Source: Neisseria shayeganii 871
GTDB taxonomy: Bacteria; Pseudomonadota; Gammaproteobacteria; Burkholderiales; Neisseriaceae
DNA length: 12,929 nt
Direction of reading: 5' to 3'
Assembly: GCF_000226875.1 (NCBI RefSeq)
Contig: NZ_JH164926.1
Span: 1 to 12,929 of the forward strand
The position numbers and the translations under genes are program-made. Positions within the stretch are counted from its first letter, which is position 1. Every line of letters starts with the position of its first letter. This document shows positions 1 to 5,664 of the stretch, piece by piece. Below the pieces are notes generated by a model that was not told where the DNA came from, did no database searches, and saw nothing but the letters and a program-made list of their open reading frames with translations.

Positions 1-1789
1 CGTGGCTTTTTTCACCCGCATGTTGTACTCCTGTCTGGTCGATGCCGATTATCTCGACACCGAAGCTTTTTATGCGGGGCTGGAAGGCAAAACCGTGCAG
101 CGCGGCGGTCATCCCGATTTATTGCAACTACAGCAACGCTTTAACCGCTTTCTCGGCGATTTCAGGCGACATATTGCCGAAAAGCCGCAGCAGACCGAAG
201 AAGATAAGCGCAATGCCGCCCTAAACCGCCTGCGCAGTGACATTCTCGACCATGCCGTAATACAGGCTGCGCAAGAGAAAGGGTTGTTCACCCTGACCGT
301 GCCCACTGGCGGCGGTAAAACCTTCACCTCGATGGCCTTTGCCCTCGAACATGCCAAGCGCCACGGCATGCGCCGCGTGATTTACGTGATTCCCTTTACC
401 AGTATCATCGAACAAAACGCCGCCGAGTTCCGCAAGGCTTTTGGCGATTTGGGCAAGGATGCCGTGCTGGAGCACCACAGCACGTTTGACGACAGCAAAC
501 TCAAAGACCAGCACAGCAAAGACAAACTGCGGCAGGCTTCCGAAAACTGGGATATGCCCGTTATCGTGACTACCGCCGTACAGTTTTTCGAATCACTGTT
601 TGCCGACCGCTCCTCCCGCTGCCGCAAACTGCACAATATATCCGGCAGTGTGATTATTCTCGACGAAGCACAAATGCTGCCGCTCAAACTCTTGCTGCCC
701 ATCATGCAGGCCGTTAAAGAGCTGGCGCGCAACTACCATTGCTCCGTCGTCATGTGTACCGCCACCCAGCCCGCCATTCAAGCCGAACACGGCTTTTATC
801 GCGGCCTGGAAAACACCCGCGAACTTGCCCCCAATCCGCCTGAACTGTTCGACAAACTGCGCCGCACCACCGTGCAACATATCGGCACCCAAACCGATGC
901 CGATTTGCTCGAAAAACTTGGGCAATATCCGCAAATCCTCATCATCGTCAACAACCGCCGCCACGCCCGCAGCCTGTACGACAGCGCCAAACAGCTTGAC
1001 GGCGTTTTCCACCTCACCACCCTGATGTGCGCCAAACATCGCAGCCAAGTATTGGAAACCATCCGGGACCGTCTGAAAAACGGTCAACCTTGCCGTGTGA
1101 TTGCGACTTCTTTAATTGAAGCCGGTGTCGACGTGGACTTTCCCTTGGTGATGCGCGCCGAAGCCGGATTGGACAGCGTTGCCCAAGCCGCCGGGCGCTG
1201 CAACCGCGAAGGAAAGAGGCTGCCTGAAGAGAGTTTTGTCTGGGTATTTGCCCCCGAAGCACGGTGGAAAGCCCCTGCCGAACTCGGCCTCCTTTCCGCC
1301 GCCATGCGCGAAGTCGTGCGTCACCATGCCGAGGATCTGCTCTCACCACAGGCCATCCGCCGCTACTTCCAATATGTTTACGCAGAAAAAGGCAAAGAGT
1401 TAGACGGCAAAGGCATTCTCGACATGCACAAGAAGGCAGGCAACAGCCTCAACTTCCCCTTCCAAACCATCGCCCGCGAATTCCGCATGATCGAAACCCA
1501 TATGCAGCCGCTGATTATCCCGTTCGACCAAGAAGCCGAACGCCTGATCGACAGCCTGCGCCATGCAGACCAAATCGGCGGATTGCTGCGTAAGCTCCAG
1601 CCCTACACCGTACAAATCCCCGAAAACACCTTGCAAGCCCTGTTCAAAGCAGGGCAGATAGAAACAGTTAACGAAAAGCAGTTTGGCAAGCAGTTTTACA
1701 GCCTGATCGGGTTGGATTTGTATGATGAAGTGGCGGGGTTGTGGTGGGAGGATGTGTTTTTTCTAGAGGCAGAAAAATCGGTTTTATAA
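1..1789 (+). CDS. cas3: Cas3 helicase-nuclease, type I-C (5' truncated by window edge)
   Basis: This is the nuclease-helicase that Cascade recruits to unwind and degrade target DNA. The visible 595 residues begin in the last helices of the HD nuclease domain (RMLYSCLVDADYLDTEAFY), so the HD metal ligands lie upstream of the window and the GTG at position 2 is not a real start. The SF2 helicase follows: Walker A PTGGGKT at visible residues 101-107, motif II DEAQ at 221-224, motif III TAT at 253-255, and motif VI within QAAGRCNREG at 395-404. The reading frame is intact to TAA at 1787-1789. Type I-C Cas3 proteins are usually somewhat over 700 residues, so roughly 150-200 are missing. The gene is GC-rich like the other cas genes, in contrast to the AT-rich SIR2 gene that follows. 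An exact uptake-signal variant lies at 1217-1228. The identification is firm. Confidence 0.95.
   Translation, partial: VAFFTRMLYSCLVDADYLDTEAFYAGLEGKTVQRGGHPDLLQLQQRFNRFLGDFRRHIAEKPQQTEEDKRNAALNRLRSDILDHAVIQAAQEKGLFTLTVPTGGGKTFTSMAFALEHAKRHGMRRVIYVIPFTSIIEQNAAEFRKAFGDLGKDAVLEHHSTFDDSKLKDQHSKDKLRQASENWDMPVIVTTAVQFFESLFADRSSRCRKLHNISGSVIILDEAQMLPLKLLLPIMQAVKELARNYHCSVVMCTATQPAIQAEHGFYRGLENTRELAPNPPELFDKLRRTTVQHIGTQTDADLLEKLGQYPQILIIVNNRRHARSLYDSAKQLDGVFHLTTLMCAKHRSQVLETIRDRLKNGQPCRVIATSLIEAGVDVDFPLVMRAEAGLDSVAQAAGRCNREGKRLPEESFVWVFAPEARWKAPAELGLLSAAMREVVRHHAEDLLSPQAIRRYFQYVYAEKGKELDGKGILDMHKKAGNSLNFPFQTIAREFRMIETHMQPLIIPFDQEAERLIDSLRHADQIGGLLRKLQPYTVQIPENTLQALFKAGQIETVNEKQFGKQFYSLIGLDLYDEVAGLWWEDVFFLEAEKSVL
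1217..1228 (+). other. DNA uptake sequence, AGGCTGCCTGAA variant
   Basis: The exact 12-mer AGGCTGCCTGAA lies inside cas3, coding for RLPE. It equals the dialect I associate with Simonsiella (simDUS). A single in-gene copy could be chance, but a second exact copy occurs in cas4. Confidence 0.5.
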
Positions 1790-1795
1790 AAAATA

Positions 1796-1812
1796 TTTTA
1801 CCAACTTTGGAA
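1796..1812 (-). promoter_or_regulatory. Predicted Cascade target (PAM + seed) of the mini-CRISPR guide
   Basis: On the minus strand this reads TTC, a type I-C PAM, at 1812-1810, followed by CAAAGTTGGTA at 1809-1799. The latter is identical to the first 11 bases of the guide encoded at 4915-4942. Guide position 12 mismatches, and positions 13-14 match again; nothing significant matches beyond that. Position 12 is one of the every-sixth bases flipped out by the Cas7 backbone in characterised type I complexes, so the effective seed pairing is about 14 nt. The PAM coincides with the GAA of the -35 hexamer at 1807-1812. In CreTA/CreR systems a partial match of this kind gives binding and repression without Cas3 cleavage; that role is inferred here. 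Confidence 0.75.
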
Positions 1813-1823
1813 GTTGATTTTTA
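1802..1823 (+). terminator. Weak hairpin after cas3, possible intrinsic terminator
   Basis: CAACTT at 1802-1807 and AAGTTG at 1811-1816 form a perfect 6-bp stem around a 3-nt loop, followed by ATTTTTA. The stem is short and has only two GC pairs, so termination would be weak. The same bases carry the -35 element and the predicted Cascade target, so the palindrome could equally be incidental or an operator. Confidence 0.35.
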
Positions 1824-1835
1824 TATTTGTATAAT
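1807..1835 (+). promoter_or_regulatory. Sigma-70-type promoter for the SIR2-herA pair
   Basis: TTGGAA at 1807-1812 and a perfect TATAAT at 1830-1835 are separated by exactly 17 bp, in the AT-rich gap after cas3. Transcription would begin near 1842, giving a leader of about 85 nt before the GTG at 1929. No other promoter of similar quality was found before the SIR2 gene. The -35 hexamer overlaps the predicted mini-CRISPR target. Confidence 0.65.
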
Positions 1836-1928
1836 TTAATATGATGTTTCACTGACTGGTTGTGTTTCAAAAATAAGCTGTTTGTAACTTTTAATAGTAT
1901 TTATCATTTATGTGGAGTTAAAAGAAAC

Positions 1929-2996
1929 GTGAGAAAAGTGGAAGAGATAGAGCTAGATGAATTAAAAAAATGGCTGCAAACAATTTTTACTGATAATTTG
2001 GTCATTATTGTTGGTTCGGGGCTGTCTTGTGCAGAAGGTTTGCCGGGAATGGATGCGCTAGCCAATAGATTAAAAGAGCGGATGCCTGAATATCTCAGTG
2101 ATTCAGATAAGGCAATATGGAATACCATCTCTGATTGTCTTGAGCCATACGGCTTGGAAGGTGCGTTATTGAAGCATCAGGCGAATGAAACAATAGAAAC
2201 CGCAATTATCAGGATAACGGCTGAGTACGTTTTGTCTAAAGAACAAGAAGCGATAAATAAATGTATTACTGATAATCAGAAGCTCAAATTTTCTTATTTA
2301 CTTCCCCATGTTTCAGCTTCAAATCCCCAAGTTTCCCGTGTGATTACGACTAATTACGATAGATTGATTGAGTTTGCCGCAGAATATGAAAGTTGGGGCG
2401 TAGATTCAATGATGGTCGGTCGTTATTGGGGTAAGCATGATCCTGATTTGAGCGGCAAATTGCAGGTAAGAGATATCAGAACAGTAAAAAATAGATATTT
2501 AAAATCAAAATTAGTTTACCGAGATCATATCAAAATTTTTAAACCTCACGGTAGCTTGGATTGGTTTATGGTTGAAGATGTTCCAATGACAAGCTGCATA
2601 GGTAAATTAGAAGAACCTTTAATTATTACTCCTGGTGTCGGAAAGTATAAAAAAGGCTACGGGCAACCGTTCGATGTTCATCGAGAAAAAGCAAATGAAG
2701 CTATTGATTCGGCTTCTTCAATTTTATGTATTGGATACGGCTTTAATGACGACCATCTTCAAACACATTTGACAGGCAAAATTAAAAGCGGTGTAAAAAC
2801 ACTGCTTCTGACAAGAGGCTTGTCAGACAATGCAAAAAATATATTAAAAGATTCGCCAAATTGTAAGGCATTAATTTGTGGTGAAAACCCGTTTGGAACA
2901 ATAGTTGTCGATAATCAAGGAGAACTTTTCATTCCTGATGTTCAGTGGTGGGATGTTGAATATTTTGTAAAAGAGGTTTTAGAGAATGGCAAATGA
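1929..2996 (+). CDS. SIR2-domain NAD-hydrolase-like effector of a SIR2-HerA defence pair
   Basis: A 355-residue protein if started at GTG 1929, which has GGAG at 1914-1917 about 11 nt upstream; an in-frame TTG at 1860 would add 23 residues but has no good ribosome site. Sirtuin-fold marks are the nucleotide-binding VGSGLSCAEGLPG at 28-40, TTNYD at 140-144 (candidate catalytic N142), PHGSLDW at 206-212 (candidate catalytic H207), and GYGFNDDHL at 269-277. This pattern is typical of phage-defence SIR2 proteins that hydrolyse NAD+, not of deacetylases. The gene overlaps herA by 11 bp, so the two are translated together, as in SIR2-HerA (Nezha-like) systems where SIR2 subunits assemble on a HerA hexamer. 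It is much more AT-rich than the flanking cas genes, which suggests acquired cargo. Substrate and toxicity are inferred from the family. Confidence 0.88.
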   Translation: MRKVEEIELDELKKWLQTIFTDNLVIIVGSGLSCAEGLPGMDALANRLKERMPEYLSDSDKAIWNTISDCLEPYGLEGALLKHQANETIETAIIRITAEYVLSKEQEAINKCITDNQKLKFSYLLPHVSASNPQVSRVITTNYDRLIEFAAEYESWGVDSMMVGRYWGKHDPDLSGKLQVRDIRTVKNRYLKSKLVYRDHIKIFKPHGSLDWFMVEDVPMTSCIGKLEEPLIITPGVGKYKKGYGQPFDVHREKANEAIDSASSILCIGYGFNDDHLQTHLTGKIKSGVKTLLLTRGLSDNAKNILKDSPNCKALICGENPFGTIVVDNQGELFIPDVQWWDVEYFVKEVLENGK

Positions 2997-4734
2997 AATA
3001 TTGAATTTTAAAGAAGATGACCGTTTAGGTAGAGTAGTAACGGTAGATACCAGCCGTGTTCTGATTTCGGTTGAAGAACACCAACAAATGACTAGTATCG
3101 CTGTAGGCAATTTGATTGCTATTCGAGGGAGAACGGTTAGCGAATACCTTATCGGCATTATTGAACGGGTAACGCGTTCTATCAGTGAAAAATTGTTATT
3201 GGAAGAAACATCTGATAACGGAGAGATTCCGCTAGGCGAAAGCCAAGATGACTTTATCAAGGCTGTTTTAATTGGCACTTACAAAGCTGTAGATGGGAGT
3301 TTGAGCAATATTTTCAAACGCGGTGCCGATTGCTTTCCACAAATAGACAGAGATTGCTTTCATGTTAGCGGCAGTAATCTGCAGCTGTTTATGAATCTTT
3401 TATCAGCCAATGTTGAAGAAAGTGAGCGGTTGATACTAGGTCATTATATGGCAGATGAAACGGCGATTGCGGTGGCAAACGGCGATAAATTCTTTCAACG
3501 GCATGCTGCCATTTTGGGAAGTACGGGCTCGGGTAAAAGCTGGTCGGTTGCATTGATATTGGAACGTGCAGCAGCATTAAAAGCCGCTAACCTTATTGTA
3601 TTTGATATGCATGGAGAATATACCACCCTGTGCGAAGGCGAAAATGCCATTGCTCAACAATATCGTATTGCAGGACCGGGGGATTTGGACGGTTCTGATG
3701 ATCGTAGCCTGTTTATTCCGTATTGGTTGCTCAATCGAGAAGAAATGCTGGCTTTGATTCTTGACCGCAGTGATGATAATGCTCCGAATCAGGCTGCACG
3801 CTTTACCGAACACGTTCGTGTGCTGAAAGAAAAAACCTTAAAGGATGAAGATAAACAAGAGGTTCTCGAAACTTTTACAGTAGATTCACCAATTCCGTAT
3901 CCTATTCAGTCATTACTCGAGCTTTTGAATGCAGATGATACAGGGACAAAAGTGGGAGCAAATGGCAAGGATATAAAAGGAGATTGGAATGGCAGACTTA
4001 CAAGATTTATAGGTCGTCTGAAAGCTAAAATAGAAGACAGGCGCTGCGGCTTTATGTTCCAACCACCTGAAGAATGCAATGGTTACGAATGGTTGGAAAA
4101 TATGCTATTAAAGCTGTTTTCTGTTTCGGATAGCCAAAAAGGGATAAAAATTATCGATTTTTCCGAGGTGCCGTCAGATGTTTTGCCAATTGTTACAGGA
4201 GTTCTTGCACGTCTTTTATACAATATTCAATTTTGGATGGATAAAGATTCCCGCCATCCTCTGACAATTATTTGTGATGAAGCACATCTATATCTTCCAG
4301 TCCGTGACTCTGCGGAGGCAGCAGAAAAGCGTGCATTGGAGGCCTTTGAACGTATTGCAAAAGAAGGTAGGAAATATGGTGTGTCTTTGCTGGTTGTCAG
4401 CCAACGTCCTTCGGACGTTAGCCGAACAATCTTAAGTCAATGCAATAATTTCTTGGTGTTACGATTAACCAATGATCAGGATCAAAGTGTTGTGAAGCGC
4501 TTGTTACCTGAATCAATGGGTGGAATTACCGATATATTGCCGCTACTAGATTTAGGGGAAGCATTATTGCTGGGGGATTCTATTCTCTTGCCTACACGAA
4601 TTAAACTTGCCAAACCGAAGATTGCTCCAGAAAGTGCTACTCGACAGTTCTGGTCTGATTGGGCAAATAATGAACCTAAACCTGATGCTATACCAAAAGC
4701 AGTGGAAGCATTACGAAGACAGGTTCGTTCTTAG
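2986..4734 (+). CDS. herA: HerA-type hexameric ATPase/translocase, partner of SIR2
   Basis: A 582-residue FtsK/HerA-class ATPase. The N-terminal ~100 residues resemble the HAS-barrel of HerA proteins. The RecA-like core follows: Walker A GSTGSGKS at 178-185, VFDMHGEY at 205-212, a helical insertion at about 240-380, Walker B LTIICDEAH at 426-434, then GRKYGVSLLVVSQRPSDVSRTI at about 461-482 with the arginine finger and sensor region. The ATG at 2986 lies inside the end of the SIR2 gene and is preceded by AAGAGG 9 nt upstream, indicating translational coupling. In SIR2-HerA defence the ATPase forms the ring on which SIR2 protomers assemble and become active. A variant uptake sequence (AGGTCGTCTGAA) sits at 4011-4022. 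The reading frame is complete and no key ATPase residue is missing. Confidence 0.9.
   Translation: MANEILNFKEDDRLGRVVTVDTSRVLISVEEHQQMTSIAVGNLIAIRGRTVSEYLIGIIERVTRSISEKLLLEETSDNGEIPLGESQDDFIKAVLIGTYKAVDGSLSNIFKRGADCFPQIDRDCFHVSGSNLQLFMNLLSANVEESERLILGHYMADETAIAVANGDKFFQRHAAILGSTGSGKSWSVALILERAAALKAANLIVFDMHGEYTTLCEGENAIAQQYRIAGPGDLDGSDDRSLFIPYWLLNREEMLALILDRSDDNAPNQAARFTEHVRVLKEKTLKDEDKQEVLETFTVDSPIPYPIQSLLELLNADDTGTKVGANGKDIKGDWNGRLTRFIGRLKAKIEDRRCGFMFQPPEECNGYEWLENMLLKLFSVSDSQKGIKIIDFSEVPSDVLPIVTGVLARLLYNIQFWMDKDSRHPLTIICDEAHLYLPVRDSAEAAEKRALEAFERIAKEGRKYGVSLLVVSQRPSDVSRTILSQCNNFLVLRLTNDQDQSVVKRLLPESMGGITDILPLLDLGEALLLGDSILLPTRIKLAKPKIAPESATRQFWSDWANNEPKPDAIPKAVEALRRQVRS
4011..4022 (+). other. 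DNA uptake sequence, AGGTCGTCTGAA variant
   Basis: The exact 12-mer AGGTCGTCTGAA lies inside herA, coding for GRLK-type residues. It equals the dialect I associate with the Neisseria mucosa group, and differs by one base from the AG-DUS found in the cas genes. Confidence 0.55.
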
Positions 4735-4863
4735 TAAGAATGATATTTGAATTTTGGAAAACAACATTTGAGAGTATTGTTGATTTTTAAAAATTTTTAA
4801 ATTTACAGTTGGTCGGATTTGTCTAAATTTTTGCAAAATTTCAAACAAATCTGGCCGCTTGCA

Positions 4864-4875
4864 ATGCCGTCTGAA
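4864..4875 (+). other. DNA uptake sequence, ATGCCGTCTGAA (AT-DUS)
   Basis: This is the exact AT-DUS of the meningococcus/lactamica group, just upstream of the mini-CRISPR and the only AT-type copy in the window. CCGT at 4867-4870 and ACGG at 4878-4881 could make a very weak hairpin. Confidence 0.8.
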
Positions 4876-4883
4876 AAACGGTT

Positions 4884-4914
4884 CGTATTTTTAACTGAAT
4901 GCGTGGGTTGAAAC
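4884..4914 (+). repeat. Degenerate CRISPR repeat 1 (psiR1) of a mini-CRISPR
   Basis: CGTATTT at 4884-4890 pairs with GAATGCG at 4897-4903 (seven pairs including two G-U) around a 6-nt loop, followed by the 11-nt TGGGTTGAAAC at 4904-4914. The array repeat has TGTGTTGAAAC at the same place, one base different. The stem sequence has changed completely while the hairpin is kept, as expected of a repeat retained for RNA processing. Confidence 0.75.
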
Positions 4915-4962
4915 CAAAGTTGGTATAAGTAGCGATGAAATCCGCCTCCCTTCGGGGAGGCG
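4904..4962 (+). ncRNA. Predicted CreA/CreR-like Cascade guide RNA (mini-CRISPR product)
   Basis: This is the RNA expected if Cas5c cuts at the base of both pseudo-repeat hairpins, as it does in the main array: an 11-nt 5' handle (4904-4914), a 28-nt guide (4915-4942) and a 3' hairpin (4943-4962), 59 nt in all. Guides in the main array are 33-37 nt, so this one is short, as in other minimal-CRISPR antitoxin and regulator RNAs. Guide bases 1-11 match the SIR2-herA promoter next to a TTC PAM; the rest does not match there. The RNA's own gene is flanked by the repeat-derived AAC and not a PAM, so it would not target itself. Expression has not been shown; no convincing promoter is visible upstream. 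Confidence 0.7.
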
Positions 4963-4973
4963 TGTGTTAAATA
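4943..4973 (+). repeat. Degenerate CRISPR repeat 2 (psiR2) in the cas5c leader
   Basis: CGCCTCCC at 4943-4950 and GGGAGGCG at 4955-4962 form a perfect 8-bp stem capped by TTCG, followed by TGTGTTAAATA. Relative to the array repeat it keeps CCGCCTC, CGTGTGTT and AAA in order, with three extra bases in the loop region and one base lost from the handle. It ends 16 nt before the cas5c start. Confidence 0.75.
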
Positions 4974-4989
4974 ACCAAAGGAGCATAGT

Positions 4990-5664
4990 GTGCAGAATAA
5001 AATCAGACTCCACATCTGGGGCGACTACGCCTGCTTTACCCGCCCCGAGATGAAGGTAGAGCGCGTCTCTTACGATGTGATGACGCCCTCAGCAGCGCGG
5101 GGGATTTTGGCCGCAGTGCATTGGAAGCCGGCGATTCGTTGGGTGATTGACCGCATTCATGTGTTGAAGCCGATTCGCTTCGAGTCGGTACGGCGCAATG
5201 AGTTGGGCAGCAAGATTTCGGCCAGTAAGGTCAGCGGGGCGATGCGGCGCAAGCGTGTGGAAGATTTGTATGCGCTGATTGAGGATGACCGTCAGCAGCG
5301 CGCAGCAACGGTGTTGAAGGATGTCGGCTATGTGATTGAAGCGCATGCGGTGTTGACTGCGCGGGCGGGTGAGGGCGAAACGATTGCCAAGCATATTGAG
5401 ATGTTTAAACGCCGCGCCGCAAAAGGGCAGTGCTTCCAGCAGCCTTGCATGGGCGTGCGCGAGTTTCCGGCGCATTTTGCGTGGGTGGATGAGGATTCAA
5501 TTCCGGAGTCGGAGCTACCTGAAAACGAGCGCGACCGCGATTTGGGCTGGATGTTGCACGATATTGATTTCGACGGCAGCAATCTGCCGCATTTTTTTCG
5601 TGCGGAGATGAAAAACGGGGTGATTCATGTGCCGCCGTTTTTTGCCGAGGAGGTGAAAAAATGA
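4990..5664 (+). CDS. cas5c: Cas5c (Cas5d) pre-crRNA endoribonuclease and Cascade subunit
   Basis: A 224-residue Cas5. In type I-C it replaces Cas6: it cuts the repeat at the 3' base of its hairpin, leaving an 11-nt handle, and stays bound to the 5' end of the crRNA in Cascade. The start is GTG at 4990, with AAGGAG at 4978-4983 six bases upstream. Family features are RLHIWGDYACFTRPEMKVERVSYDV at the N-terminus, TPSAARGILAAVHWKPAIRW at 32-51, and GQCFQQPCMGVREFPA at 146-161. Position 44 is His where my recollection of the family has Tyr (IYW), the position of the proposed catalytic tyrosine; H119 is another catalytic candidate. The stop overlaps the cas8c start as ATGA. The mini-CRISPR lies immediately upstream, so its hairpin may be a substrate for the product of this gene. 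Confidence 0.93.
   Translation: MQNKIRLHIWGDYACFTRPEMKVERVSYDVMTPSAARGILAAVHWKPAIRWVIDRIHVLKPIRFESVRRNELGSKISASKVSGAMRRKRVEDLYALIEDDRQQRAATVLKDVGYVIEAHAVLTARAGEGETIAKHIEMFKRRAAKGQCFQQPCMGVREFPAHFAWVDEDSIPESELPENERDRDLGWMLHDIDFDGSNLPHFFRAEMKNGVIHVPPFFAEEVKK

Noticed and set aside
2..4. GTG at the window start as the beginning of cas3
   Set aside because: The protein begins in the middle of the HD domain, so the true start is upstream.
593..1087. 164-residue minus-strand open frame in cas3
   Set aside because: It lies opposite well-conserved helicase motifs; a shadow frame of GC-rich DNA.
4762..4800. CAACA/TGTTG hairpin plus T-run after herA as a terminator
   Set aside because: A 5-bp stem with an 11-nt loop is too weak to claim, although the T- and A-rich tail is suggestive.
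4806..4813. AGTTGGT resembling the guide upstream of the mini-CRISPR, suggesting cas5c promoter autoregulation
   Set aside because: Seven bases without the guide's first bases or a PAM; no convincing promoter there.
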